Below, one piece after another: positions 25,153-34,411 of a stretch of DNA of 64,000 bases. This DNA comes from an uncultured Clostridia bacterium (lineage in GTDB: Bacteria > Bacillota > Clostridia > Oscillospirales > Acutalibacteraceae). The position numbers were made by a program, and so were the translations under genes. How positions within the stretch are numbered: position 1 is the first letter of the stretch; each line of letters opens with the position of its first letter. The notes under the pieces were generated by a model. That model was not told where the DNA came from and ran no database searches. It worked only from the letters and a program-made list of their open reading frames with translations. The stretch spans positions 56,820-120,819 of the forward strand of contig CALWVM010000006.1 of assembly GCA_944384985.1 (NCBI GenBank). Direction: 5' to 3'.

Positions 25153-25597
25153 CTCTGCCAGTAAAAACAAGTGAAGGGTATTTTTTGAGACGGACAATCT
25201 TTTCAAAAATTTTTCGAATTTTCTAAAAAACAGGTTGCGTTTTGACCTCTCAATTCCAAATAAGTGAAGGGATAAAAAATTTTTTGCGATTCAGGGTGTG
25301 CATTTGGCTACTCCCAGTGGGAATAAGTGAAGGGGCTTTTTCGGCAAGAAAGTAAAGCCACCCGCAACCGAAAAAATATTTTCTTATTTTTCTGTGAAAT
25401 AGGGTGTCATTTGGCTTTGCAATTCCAAATAAGTGAGGAGATCTTTTTACCGAATAAAAATTTTTTCTCTGAAAACCACAAAAATGGGTGTGCATTTCGG
25501 CCCCCTTTGTCCAAATGAGTGAAGAGGTTTTTTCATTCAGAAATATTTTCCCGTTTAGGGGGTGCATTTGACCTCTGCCAGTGGGAATAAGTGAAAG
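25153..25597 (+). repeat. Degenerate array of about 40-bp interspersed repeats
   Basis: Five near-complete units start at 25233, 25294, 25402, 25486 and 25558, with a partial one at 25153. Each runs roughly from GGGTGTGCATTTGGC to AATAAGTGAAGGG, 39-42 bases long, with the core GAATAAGTGAA best conserved. Intervening AT-rich segments differ in length (about 20-70 bases) and sequence. In one plus frame four of the units encode an ending like GVHLxxxxGNK followed by a stop. The last unit fuses directly into the truncated recombinase reading frame. Confidence 0.75.
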
Positions 25598-26750
25598 ACC
25601 GTGGTATATCGACGAGCCTGCGGCGCAAATCATCCGAAGGATATTTGCTCTCTGCCTTGCCGGGAAAGGTCCCACGCAGATCGCACGGCAGCTGGAAAAA
25701 GAAAAGATTTTGACGCCAACGGCATATTTCCACTCGATCGGAAGAAAGACAAGCAACCCCGTTCCGGCAAATATCTATGGCTGGTGTGAAAGCACAGTAG
25801 AACATATTTTGGAAAACCAGCAGTACACCGGCTGTACGGTGAACGGAAAATCCACGACGGTCAGCTACAAGGTGCATAAGGTGATTGAAAATCCGAAAGA
25901 AGAATACCAGATCATTCCCAACACACAGGAAGCAATCATTGACGAGAATGTATGGCTGAGGGTGCAGGAACTAAGGAAGAACAAGCGCAGACCGACAAAG
26001 ACAAATCGGAAAAGCTTGTTTTCAGGACTGGTATTCTGTGCCGACTGCAAATCAAAGCTGCACTTCTGCGCCGCCAAGTCACTGAAACGCAATCAGGAAT
26101 TCTTCCGCTGCGCCAACTACAAGGACGGCAGAGGGAGCTGCACGATTCATTTTATCCGGGATGTAGTCTTGGAAATGATTGTGAAGGAAGCGGTTGCGGG
26201 TTTGGCGGATTTTGTGCGCTGCTACGAGTCGGTATTCCTCTATATGCAGAAGCAGAAATGCGGGGAATTTCAGAAAAAGCGGCAGCAGGAATTGAAGCTT
26301 TCCATGGAAAACAGCAGAAAGCGGATCGCCGATCTGGACAAACTGTTCAGCCGGATTTACGAGGACAATGTGATCGGGAAGCTGTCAGACGAACGCTATG
26401 CGAGAATGGCGGCGGAGTATGAATCCGAGCAGAGAGAGCTGCTGGAAAAGGTCAAAGAGGAAGAACAGCAGCTGTCCGAAATGGAACAAAAGTCGGTGGA
26501 TATGCGTCTGCTTTTACAGGGGCTGCGGGAGTTTACCGACATGAACGAGCTGACGCCGACGATCGTCAACAAGCTGATCCGTCGCATTGAGGTGCACAAT
26601 CCGGAGAAAAAGCACGCCCGAAAATCGGTGAAGGTCGACATCTATTTCACAGCGGTGGGGCTGGTAAGTCTTCCGGACGAGCAGGAGATCCGAAAGATGA
26701 TGGAACAGATGCGAAGCGCATCACAGATACCGAAACAGCTCACCGCATAA
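25581..26750 (+). pseudogene. Large serine recombinase lacking the catalytic domain
   Basis: 389 codons remain. The frame opens inside the last repeat unit and enters the Recombinase domain at RPWYIDEPAAQIIRRIFALC. A zinc ribbon follows (about 150-190, FCADCKSK and FFRCANYKDGRGSC), then a coiled coil (about 225-310) and a DUF4368-like C-terminus ending VKVDIYFTAVGLV. The N-terminal resolvase domain with the catalytic Ser (about 150 residues) is missing, so it cannot catalyse recombination. It is a remnant of a Tn4451/TnpX-like element, consistent with tnpV at the other island edge. Confidence 0.88.
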
Positions 26751-26759
26751 AAAGAAAAC

Positions 26760-26789
26760 GGTGTAACCCGCAAAAAATCGGGTTACACC
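26760..26789 (+). terminator. Hairpin after the recombinase remnant
   Basis: A perfect 11-bp stem (26760-26770 with 26779-26789), 8-base loop, followed by the weak T-tract ATCTTCTCT. Confidence 0.65.
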
Positions 26790-26875
26790 ATCTTCTCTAC
26801 TTTTTACTGCCTTATCAGCACCCAGCTTTTGCTGCGGGGCGTCTTGATGCTGTGGCGTATACAGCTTGCACCGTA

Positions 26876-29386
26876 TCAGAACACGTTCGGTTGGTTTTTC
26901 GCGATTTCAGTCTTTACGCTTTCGGGCATATCCTTGGCGTGGACATACATCTTGGCGTATGTGCCGTCCGCGTAGCTGAGTACGATCACATAATCCGAGG
27001 GTTCCAGCGTTGCGCGCAGGGTTGCTTTTGAAACAACGGACTGCATGGTCGCCGCGTCCGAGGTCTTATAGATCACGGGCTTTTCGCTCGCATCCATATA
27101 GTCCCATTCGCCGGTGAACTCGGCGTAGCGATCCGTAGTGTTGCTCGCCCCCGTAAAGGCACAGGCAAAGTCCTCCTGATACGAAATATAGTCAACCATA
27201 TACGAATCCATGAATTGCTCGGAGACATGTGTGCCGTAGACGGCGGTCAGTTCCTTGTCTGTCGTCAGTGCGTCGCCGTAGCCCGCGTCGCGCAGAACCT
27301 GCAGGGTGTTTGCCATGTCCTCTGTGATAAAGAAGTCGGGCAGGGATGCGCTTGGCGTCTTGCCGAGGAAGTCGTCCTCCGATACGGGAACGGTTTGAGC
27401 ATACATTTCGCCGGGGGAAGCATAGGTGACCGCCGTGGCGCTGTCCGGTTCTTCCTCCAACCCTTCTTCCGGCAGAAGTTCAAAGCTCAAAAGCCCAAGT
27501 GTCTTACCGTTGTAGTGATTTTCTGGGGTCTGCGCTGAAAGATCCTTGTAGAGCGCGTCCACGAGCGCGGCACGTTGTTCGGCGGTGAGCGTAAGCTCCG
27601 TCTGCGTGCTCAGTGTATGGTTATACAAGCGAATATCCTCGCTTTCGCGTACCGCACGGATATACCGATAGCTGTGGAACGTTTCCATCTCGCTGTCCGA
27701 GACGATGCCGCCGTTTGCCGCGTCACCCTTGGGAACGGCGACCTTTTCGTAGCTGTTCTTGAAAATGCGGTCGAGCACGGACTGCCGATAATCGGTTTCG
27801 TCCGCTTTGGTCAATTCGTTAAGAATCTCGTCGGACACACCGTAGTAATTGCGCAGCACCTCGCTGCCATCCTTCATCACATATACGATTTTGATCGACA
27901 CGGGCCGGATGCCGTTGTAGTCGCTGTCCGGCACAGTCGGGTCCGTTCTGCCCGCTTCGACGAGCTTTTCGTGGATGCCGCGTACAAAGTCGATGTCCTT
28001 TGCCGTCTCATATTTACCCGTCGGCGTGGTGTTGGGCGAGGGGAAGCCGTTAAAGGAGAACATAAAATCATCGGCATCGGACGTATCGGAATAATCCGCT
28101 TGCACAGCGGTGATTTTCGCATAGCTGACCTCGGCGGTCTCCGGGATCTTGTTGGCAGCGCCGAAATAACCCGTCGCGAAGAAGACGAAGATCAGCGCCG
28201 TGACGGCAAGCTGCACGGGCAGCGCAATGAGGGATTTCGCAAACAGCCGCAGATTGCGCAGCAGCACAAGGTACAAAAGCGCAAACAGCACGGCGAATAC
28301 GACCATGCCCACAATCAGGGCGAGCGCCATGCCGTGGCTTTCCAGGGCGGAATACACGGTCACAAAGCCGAAAAATGCAACAAGGAACGTCCCGATGAAG
28401 TTGAGGACCTTATTTTTGCCGATGAATCCGCCGATCTCCGCTTTGCGGCGCTTGTAGGCGAACATCCCACCGACGAACAGCACTGCTGCCGCCGCAAGCC
28501 ACAGGCACAGGGGCAGGAAATTCGGTGCCGCCCAATCCATTAGCTCGCCATTATTCACATTCATGATCTGCCCTTTTTGATTTGCGTAGGTGTAGGTGTA
28601 AATGCCGTCTGAGAAAAAGCGCAGCGGATTGACCGCGCCAAAAGAACGCGCAAGGCTCTGTGTGGTGCTGATCCCGTTGTAGCTGTAAAGGCTGTCAAAA
28701 TTGCTGCCCAGCGGCGTGCCGAGCACCAGCGTCTTAATGAGCTTCTCAAGGGAGCTGAACAGGATCTCGGGCGTGAGCAGCAAAATGCCGGAGAACAGTA
28801 CGCCCTCAAACGCCGTGCCGACGGTGGTGAACACCAGCGCCGTGAGCGTGTAGGAAAACGCCGAAACGGCGAACAACCCCAAAAGCAGATAGAAAAACGC
28901 CGCGATCATATATTTGTTGACGCCGAGCACCGCAATGTTCGCGATCAAAGACACGAGCAGCGGAAGCGCGACGGACGCGGCAATGAGCGTAAGCCCCGCG
29001 AGGTATTTCGCCGAGAAGAGCTTTGTGCGCTTGATGCCGAGGCTGTAATACACATTGACGGTCTTCTTGCCCGTGATAAAGCGGAACGTTACGATGCCGA
29101 ACAACAGCCCAAGCCCCAAAAGTCCAATAATGATAAGGTAACGGAAGAAGCGCATCATCTCCGGCGAGGGACCCAAAAGAAAACTGTAAATCTCTTTGAA
29201 ATTTATGGTGCTGACTTCCCCGGTCTCATAGTTTGTCGAGGTCGTTTCGCGGAAGGTCATGATGGGCATCACGCAGTAAAACAGGGAGAGAAACGCCGCC
29301 TGCAATATGCCGAACAGCGCATTGTCGCGCAGTCCCGTGCGGTAGGCAAATCCGAAGTTATTTTGCAAAGATTTGGGTGAAGTCAT
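26876..29386 (-). CDS. ABC transporter permease, DUF6449-type
   Basis: 836 residues. The first half has two blocks of helices (about 30-300 and 315-430) resembling ABC-2 type permeases; a long extracellular or soluble C-terminal domain (about 450-836) resembles DUF6449 proteins. The ATG at 29386 follows GGAGGGAACGGACT and lies 29 bases inside the end of the ATP-binding gene. Such pairs are often controlled by a YtrA-type GntR regulator and linked to envelope stress or antimicrobial peptides; no such regulator is adjacent here. Confidence 0.85.
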   Translation of the reverse strand: MTSPKSLQNNFGFAYRTGLRDNALFGILQAAFLSLFYCVMPIMTFRETTSTNYETGEVSTINFKEIYSFLLGPSPEMMRFFRYLIIIGLLGLGLLFGIVTFRFITGKKTVNVYYSLGIKRTKLFSAKYLAGLTLIAASVALPLLVSLIANIAVLGVNKYMIAAFFYLLLGLFAVSAFSYTLTALVFTTVGTAFEGVLFSGILLLTPEILFSSLEKLIKTLVLGTPLGSNFDSLYSYNGISTTQSLARSFGAVNPLRFFSDGIYTYTYANQKGQIMNVNNGELMDWAAPNFLPLCLWLAAAAVLFVGGMFAYKRRKAEIGGFIGKNKVLNFIGTFLVAFFGFVTVYSALESHGMALALIVGMVVFAVLFALLYLVLLRNLRLFAKSLIALPVQLAVTALIFVFFATGYFGAANKIPETAEVSYAKITAVQADYSDTSDADDFMFSFNGFPSPNTTPTGKYETAKDIDFVRGIHEKLVEAGRTDPTVPDSDYNGIRPVSIKIVYVMKDGSEVLRNYYGVSDEILNELTKADETDYRQSVLDRIFKNSYEKVAVPKGDAANGGIVSDSEMETFHSYRYIRAVRESEDIRLYNHTLSTQTELTLTAEQRAALVDALYKDLSAQTPENHYNGKTLGLLSFELLPEEGLEEEPDSATAVTYASPGEMYAQTVPVSEDDFLGKTPSASLPDFFITEDMANTLQVLRDAGYGDALTTDKELTAVYGTHVSEQFMDSYMVDYISYQEDFACAFTGASNTTDRYAEFTGEWDYMDASEKPVIYKTSDAATMQSVVSKATLRATLEPSDYVIVLSYADGTYAKMYVHAKDMPESVKTEIAKNQPNVF

Positions 29387-30266
29387 AGTCCGTTCCCTCC
29401 ATTTCATCCAAAAATACTTCTTCCAAGCTCAGCGGCAGCGATTCGATCATCGCGGGCGAGAGCGCGCGCAGCTTTTCCGAAACGGTTTCCTCGTCGCCTT
29501 TGACGGTGATGGTCAGGATCTTGCCGTCGGGCTTGAAGGATTTCACGTCGATGCCCGCCGCACGAAGCCGTTCCTCGGTCATGTCGTCGTTGAACACCAA
29601 ACGGAATTTGGCGCGGTTCTCGCTCAAATCCGAAATGGAAGCGTCCAGCACCAGCTTTTTGCCGTTGATGAGCCCGAAGTGGTCGCAAAGCCCCTCAAGC
29701 TCGTGCAGGTCGTGGGAGGATACAATGACCGAGGCGTTGCGTTCCTCCATGTATTCGTGAATCAGGTTTTTGATGAGCGCGCGTTTGGCGGGGTCGAGCC
29801 CGTCGAAGGTCTCGTCAAACAGCATGAAATCGGGTTGTGTCGCAAAGCCCAAAACGATCTCCGCCTGCCGCTGCATGCCCTTGGAAAACCCATTGATACG
29901 CGCCTTTGTGTCCAGCCCAAACACCTCGGCAAGCTTGTGAAAGGTGTCGAAGCTGAATTCGGGGTAATACCCGTTATAAAACTTCGCCATCTTCTCCATG
30001 TTCGCATAGGGGCGGAAATAGATGTCATCGGGCACATAGAACATGTGCTGTTTCATGCGCTCGTTGTCGAATGCGTCCTCACCGTCTAAGAGCACACGCC
30101 CGCCGTCCGCCTTGTAGACGCCGGTAATGGTTTTTAAGAGCGTGGTTTTGCCTGCGCCGTTGTAGCCGATCAGCCCGTAAAGCGAGCCGTCACCGACGGT
30201 GAAGCGGATGTCGTTGATCGCCGTGAAGTCGGCGAATTTTTTGGTTACGCCTTGTACTTCGATCAT
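29358..30266 (-). CDS. ABC transporter ATP-binding protein
   Basis: 302 residues. Walker A GYNGAGKTTLLK (about 33-44), a signature FSKGMQRQAEIVLG in place of LSGGQ, Walker B DFMLFDETFDGLD and the switch His in IVSSHDLHELE are all visible. The C-terminal 80 residues are the usual extension of YtrB/EcsA-type ATPases. The ATG follows AAAAGGAGGTTTTTCT. It energises the permease encoded downstream. The substrate is unknown. Confidence 0.93.
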   Translation of the reverse strand: MIEVQGVTKKFADFTAINDIRFTVGDGSLYGLIGYNGAGKTTLLKTITGVYKADGGRVLLDGEDAFDNERMKQHMFYVPDDIYFRPYANMEKMAKFYNGYYPEFSFDTFHKLAEVFGLDTKARINGFSKGMQRQAEIVLGFATQPDFMLFDETFDGLDPAKRALIKNLIHEYMEERNASVIVSSHDLHELEGLCDHFGLINGKKLVLDASISDLSENRAKFRLVFNDDMTEERLRAAGIDVKSFKPDGKILTITVKGDEETVSEKLRALSPAMIESLPLSLEEVFLDEMEGTDYDFTQIFAK

Positions 30267-30331
30267 AGAAAAACCTCCTTTTGGCAGATGCTTTTCGAAA
30301 AGGAACGGCGCGCGTTCCCGTTTCTGTGCTT

Positions 30332-30360
30332 ATGCTACCACGCAAAACCCCATGCGTCAA
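30332..30360 (-). promoter_or_regulatory. Promoter of the ABC transporter operon
   Basis: On the minus strand TTGACG (30355-30360) and TAGCAT (30332-30337) are 17 bases apart. Confidence 0.65.
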
Positions 30361-30362
30361 CG

Positions 30363-30406
30363 AAAGACGCCGTATTGTTAGGAACCTGTAACAATACGGC
30401 GTCTTT
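30363..30406. terminator. Strong bidirectional terminator after mtaB
   Basis: A perfect 18-bp stem (30363-30380 with 30389-30406) and 8-base loop, T-rich on the plus side. On the minus strand it follows mtaB. Confidence 0.85.
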
Positions 30407-30446
30407 TTCCTCTTAAAATTTACTTTTTTGTAAGAAAACGAAATTT

Positions 30447-31742
30447 TTATTGCGAAATGCGTTCCCCGACGGCGCAGTCTTCCAAAAAGCCCGTCACGCG
30501 CACGCGCACAAGCGCGCCCGCCGGCACGTCGTCCCCCGAAAAACGGACCGGCGTGTAGTTTGCGGTGTATCCGAAAAGCAGTCCGCCGCGCTCACGCTGT
30601 TCGCACAGGACCTCAAGCGTCCGGCCGATCTGCCTTTGCAAAAAGCGGTGCCGCAGCTGTTGCGCGGCCTCCAGCAAAACAGCTGCACGGCGTTCCTTTT
30701 CGGCCTTTTCGATCTGGTCCGGGAATTCGGCAGCACGCGTACCGGGGCGTACGGAGTAGGGGAAGACATGGATCTTCTCAAAACCGATGCATTCGGCGAA
30801 CGCAACGCTCTCTAAAAAATCAGCTTCCGTCTCACCCGGAAACCCCACCATCATGTCGGTCGTCAACGTGCAGTCCGGAAATGCGGCGCGCAGCTTTTCG
30901 CACAGCGCGGCGTATTCTTCCGCGGTGTAGTGCCGGTTCATGCGCTGTAAGGTGCGGTCGCAGCCGCTTTGCAGCGAAATGTGGAATTGCCCGCAGAGCT
31001 TCGGGAGCTTTGCCATGCGTTCAATCAGCTCGTCCGTGATGTGGTCGGGCTCTAAGGAACCCAGCCGCACGCGGCGGACCCCGTCCGGCGTGCAGGCGGC
31101 TTCGATCGCATCGGCAAAGCTTTCGCCGCTGTCCTTGCCGTAGGCGGAAAGGTTGATGCCCACAAGCACCAGTTCGTGGTAGCCCGATTTTGCAAGCGCT
31201 TCGCTTTCTTTTCGTATGTCGGCAACCGGTTTCGAGCGCACCCTGCCGCGCGCGGTTGGGATGATGCAGTAGGCGCAAAAGCGGTCGCAGCCGTCTTCAA
31301 TCTTTAAGTTTGCGCGCGTACGCTCCGAGACTTTGGAAATCGGCTCGCCGCAAAACGGCTCGCCCGCGCGGTGCGGTGCGATGCAGACTTGCCTTGCATG
31401 TGCATGCAAATAAGTTTTTAACAGTGGAACAAGCTGTGTGTTGGTACGGTTGCCCAGCACGACATCTGCTTCGTGGAGCGCCTCGGCTTTTTCGGGAAAT
31501 GCCTGCGGCATGCAGCCGGTGAGCACGACCGCGCTTTCGGGAAAATTGCGTTTGAGACGACGGACAAGCTGGCGCGTTTTGCGGTCGCTTTCGGCGGTCA
31601 CCGTGCAGGAATTGACGATAAAAATATCCGCATCGCAGTCGTCTGCCGTTACGCCGAAACCCTCGCGCAAAAGCGCCTGTGTGATCTCTTCAGTCTCATA
31701 TTGATTGACCTTACAGCCAAGTGTGTAAAGCTTTGCTTTCAT
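30447..31742 (-). CDS. mtaB: tRNA t6A37 methylthiotransferase MtaB
   Basis: 431 residues, normal for MtaB. It converts t6A37 to ms2t6A37 in tRNAs decoding ANN codons. Seen: N-terminal MTTase domain starting YTLGCKVNQYETE with three Cys for the auxiliary cluster, radical SAM cluster motif EDGCDRFCAYCIIP (CxxxCxxC), and a C-terminal TRAM domain. The ATG follows AGAGGACATCTA. The frame is open far upstream, but only this start fits the family. Confidence 0.94.
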   Translation of the reverse strand: MKAKLYTLGCKVNQYETEEITQALLREGFGVTADDCDADIFIVNSCTVTAESDRKTRQLVRRLKRNFPESAVVLTGCMPQAFPEKAEALHEADVVLGNRTNTQLVPLLKTYLHAHARQVCIAPHRAGEPFCGEPISKVSERTRANLKIEDGCDRFCAYCIIPTARGRVRSKPVADIRKESEALAKSGYHELVLVGINLSAYGKDSGESFADAIEAACTPDGVRRVRLGSLEPDHITDELIERMAKLPKLCGQFHISLQSGCDRTLQRMNRHYTAEEYAALCEKLRAAFPDCTLTTDMMVGFPGETEADFLESVAFAECIGFEKIHVFPYSVRPGTRAAEFPDQIEKAEKERRAAVLLEAAQQLRHRFLQRQIGRTLEVLCEQRERGGLLFGYTANYTPVRFSGDDVPAGALVRVRVTGFLEDCAVGERISQ

Positions 31743-31823
31743 TAGATGTCCTCTTTGCAGTTTTTCCGGGATTTTACCTGTATAGCCTGCCGCGCAAACG
31801 GCAAAGCTATAAGCGGTGATCAG

Positions 31824-32216
31824 ATGAAACGGATTCGGGAATTTTTCTGCGTATATTCTTTCGGCGCCACGGCGTATTGCCTGATCGAAGTCCTGTTCCG
31901 CGGCTTTACGCATTGGAGCATGGGGCTGACGGGTGGCGCGGCGCTTTTGGGAATTTACTGTGTTAATGAAAAATACAAGCATGTCTCGCTTTTTAAGCGT
32001 TGCTTGATGGGCTGCGGCATCATTACGGCGCTGGAGCTTTTTGTAGGGCTTCTCGTCAACAAGCTGTTCCGCTGGCAGGTTTGGGATTACAGCGCGCGGC
32101 CGCTCAATTTGTTCGGGCAGATCTGCCCGCTTTTTTCGCTGTTCTGGTTTTTGCTGTCCTTTCCCGCGTGTATGCTGTGCAAACTCCTGAAAAAGCAGTT
32201 CGGCTGCGCGCAGTAA
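31824..32216 (+). CDS. CmpB-like putative ABC transporter membrane protein
   Basis: 130 residues with four predicted helices. The C-terminal half, ITALELFVGLLVNKLF then WQVWDYSARPLNLFGQIC and FSLFWFLLSFPA, is typical of the ABC_trans_CmpB family of small clostridial membrane proteins. No partner ATPase is adjacent and transport activity is unproven. The ribosome site GCGGTGATCAG is modest. It is convergent with the following esterase gene (14 bases apart). Confidence 0.8.
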   Translation: MKRIREFFCVYSFGATAYCLIEVLFRGFTHWSMGLTGGAALLGIYCVNEKYKHVSLFKRCLMGCGIITALELFVGLLVNKLFRWQVWDYSARPLNLFGQICPLFSLFWFLLSFPACMLCKLLKKQFGCAQ

Positions 32217-32230
32217 AAGGGGGATGGCGC

Positions 32231-33013
32231 TTACACTTCGCCCATCACGCGTTGTAAAAACGTGAACGCTTCGTCGAGCCACCCTTCGGCGTCTTTCCCC
32301 ACAGCGAGCCCCACGCCGTGCCCGCCCGTGGGGAAAAGGTGCAGTTCATGGGGCACGCCGTTCTTGGTAAGCGCGTCGTCAAGCATCTGGCTGTTGTGAT
32401 AATCGACAGATTGGTCATCTTTATTATGCCACAAAAAGGTCGGCGGGTACTCGGCTGTAATGAGGGTTTCTACAGAACCCGCAGCCTGTTCCCTTTTGCC
32501 GGAAAACAGCCCCAACAGCCGCCGGCGCGAAAGCGCGTGCGTCAGTTTACCCATGGTAATTACGGGGTAGGAAAGCACCAGTGCAGCAGGGCGCAGGGGA
32601 TAGTCTTTTCCCTCGTATTTCCGCGCAAACAAGGCGTACCGCGCGCCGAAATACGCCGCCAAATGCCCACCCGCGGAGAAGCCGAGCAGCGCGATTTTGC
32701 CGGGCACTATGCCGAACTCACTTGCGCGGCTCTGCAAAAACTGCATTGCGCGGGCAACGTCAAACATCGGGGCGGGGTAGCGTGCGGCGGCACCGACGCG
32801 GTACCACAGCACAAAGGCGTTGTAGCCGCGCTCTTGCAGCGCTTCGGCAATGGGCTTGCCCTCGTTCGAGTCCGAGATCATATTATACGCCCCGCCGGGC
32901 AAAATCAGCACGGACGGCGCGCTTTTCCCAACGGTATAGGCATCCAAATGCACCTTTTTGCGCGCAGGTTCGGCGCGGCACTCGTATTTGTCATATAGAG
33001 CGTAGGTCTGCAA
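32231..33013 (-). CDS. Alpha/beta hydrolase, esterase/lipase-like
   Basis: 260 residues. Oxyanion motif LPGGAYNMIS near 45, nucleophile Ser in LLGFSAGGHLAAYF, Asp in HNKDDQSVDYHN and His in TGGHGVGLAV form a complete catalytic set of the BD-FAE/acetyl-esterase type. It may deacetylate xylan-type sugars or cleave small esters. The TTG at 33013 lies 8 bases after AAAGGAG and is preferred over the ATG at 33040, which sits upstream of that site. No signal peptide is seen, so it is cytosolic. Confidence 0.87.
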   Translation of the reverse strand: MQTYALYDKYECRAEPARKKVHLDAYTVGKSAPSVLILPGGAYNMISDSNEGKPIAEALQERGYNAFVLWYRVGAAARYPAPMFDVARAMQFLQSRASEFGIVPGKIALLGFSAGGHLAAYFGARYALFARKYEGKDYPLRPAALVLSYPVITMGKLTHALSRRRLLGLFSGKREQAAGSVETLITAEYPPTFLWHNKDDQSVDYHNSQMLDDALTKNGVPHELHLFPTGGHGVGLAVGKDAEGWLDEAFTFLQRVMGEV

Positions 33014-33048
33014 ACGGCAGGCTCCTTTCTTTTGAACCATACAGCGGT

Positions 33049-33077
33049 ATCATAACATAAAAATCGAAAAACGGCAA
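33049..33077 (-). promoter_or_regulatory. Promoter of the esterase gene
   Basis: On the minus strand TTGCCG (33072-33077) and TATGAT (33049-33054) are 17 bases apart, 36 bases before the TTG start. Confidence 0.65.
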
Positions 33078-33094
33078 GAATGCGTCAGCAGAAA

Positions 33095-33133
33095 AGCCGC
33101 GCAGGACTCGAACCGAGAGCCTTGCGCGGCTTA
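33095..33133 (-). terminator. Terminator of the MacA/MacB-like pair
   Basis: AAGCCGCGC pairs with GCGCGGCTT, continuing through AGG/CCT and CTC/GAG, followed on the minus strand by TTTTC. It lies 24 bases past the permease stop. Confidence 0.7.
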
Positions 33134-33157
33134 GATTTTATGAAGATAATGCACGAA

Positions 33158-34399
33158 TCATTCGCGCCGCAGCGCCTCGATGGGCGGCATTTTGGCTGCG
33201 CGGCGGGCGGGATACACGCCGAAGATCACGCCGATTGCCGTTGAGAAGCCGATTGCAAGCGCGATGGTGGAAAATTCCACCGTCAGCGGGATATTCATCA
33301 TATGCGAGACGATCGCTGCACCGAATACGCCGAGCAGCAGCCCGATGAGCCCGCCGATCAAGCACAGGATGATGGATTCCGTCAAAAACTGGAACAGGAT
33401 CGTCGAGGTCTTGGCGCCCAAAGCCTTTCGGATGCCGATCTCGCGTGTGCGCTCGGTGATGGAAACAAGCATGATGTTCATTACGCCGATGCCGCCGACC
33501 AACAGCGAAATGGCACTGACCGCGGCAATAAAGATCGTAAAGACGTTGATGACCGTGTCCAAAAGGTCAATGTAAGTCGCCATGTTTGTTACGGTGTAGC
33601 AGTCGCGGTCATAGTTGTTGTGCCGCGCGCGCAGGCAGTTGAGCGCCGCGTTGCCGGCGCCGTCCAGATCATTTTCGTCCGCCGCCATGATATAGATGGT
33701 GTCAAACCGATCCGATGAACCGGTGATCTGGCTGGAAAGCGAAGAGGGGACCATCAGCATACCGCTGCTCATCTGATTGCCGCCGAGCGCCTGCATCGAA
33801 TCCATCAGTTCTTCGGAATCCAGCCCGAACGAGCTTGCCATATCCGTCACACCGATGATCTTGATGCGCGTGACCACGTTGTTATAGGTGAAATTTACAT
33901 ATTCGCCGACCACGTCTGCGCGCCCGAATAGCTGCCGCGCCGACGTGACGTCGATCACGCCGACCGCTCTGCCCGCGTCAAATTCCGCTTGCGTGAAGTA
34001 GCGGCCGTACACGCAGTCGCCGTTGATGAGATAGCGCAGATCCGTGCTCCCGCCGAGCAGCAGTCCGACGGCGTCCGTGTCCTCGGTAGACATCGAGCCC
34101 ATCGTCATGACATACGGCGAAATATACTCGACCGTATCCAGATTTTTGATGGCTTCGATATCTTCGGAGGTGATGTAATCCGACGGCTGCGCTTCGGTCG
34201 CGTTGACCATGATGGTAATGGCGCTGCTGCCCATGTCGCGGATCATGCCGATGATGTAGTCGCGCCCGCCGTTGCCGACGGTGATGACCGCAATGACCGA
34301 CGCCACGCCGATGATGATGCCGAGCATCGTCAAAAGCGAACGCATGAGGTTGGTGCGGATACTGAAGAGGGCAATGCGTATGTTTTCCCGAATGTTCAA
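33158..34399 (-). CDS. MacB-like ABC transporter permease
   Basis: 413 residues. One helix near the N-terminus (NLMRSLLTMLGIIIGVASV), a MacB periplasmic core domain (about 45-270) and three C-terminal helices of the FtsX family, with GGIGVMNIMLVSITERTREI and the end YPARRAAKMPPIEALRRE. Members export macrolides, peptides or lipoproteins by a mechanotransmission mechanism. Unlike E. coli MacB it has no ATPase domain, and no separate ATPase is adjacent. It starts 12 bases after the MacA-like gene. Confidence 0.92.
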   Translation of the reverse strand: MNIRENIRIALFSIRTNLMRSLLTMLGIIIGVASVIAVITVGNGGRDYIIGMIRDMGSSAITIMVNATEAQPSDYITSEDIEAIKNLDTVEYISPYVMTMGSMSTEDTDAVGLLLGGSTDLRYLINGDCVYGRYFTQAEFDAGRAVGVIDVTSARQLFGRADVVGEYVNFTYNNVVTRIKIIGVTDMASSFGLDSEELMDSMQALGGNQMSSGMLMVPSSLSSQITGSSDRFDTIYIMAADENDLDGAGNAALNCLRARHNNYDRDCYTVTNMATYIDLLDTVINVFTIFIAAVSAISLLVGGIGVMNIMLVSITERTREIGIRKALGAKTSTILFQFLTESIILCLIGGLIGLLLGVFGAAIVSHMMNIPLTVEFSTIALAIGFSTAIGVIFGVYPARRAAKMPPIEALRRE

Positions 34400-34411
34400 A
34401 GCATCACCGCC

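Noticed and set aside
25153-25597. CRISPR array
   Set aside because: Repeats are degenerate, spacers vary widely in length and are AT-rich, and no cas genes are present.
25250-25756. Minus-strand ORF of 168 codons through the repeat array
   Set aside because: It simply reads the repeats and the antisense of the recombinase; no ribosome site or domain.
30447-32282. Long upstream extension of mtaB
   Set aside because: The frame is open but the first 180 residues lack family similarity, and a good ribosome site and Met lie at 31742.
33095-33133. tRNA-like fragment (GGTTCGAGTCC on the minus strand)
   Set aside because: The T-loop-like sequence is not supported by a T-stem, anticodon arm or acceptor stem; the whole segment folds as one terminator hairpin.
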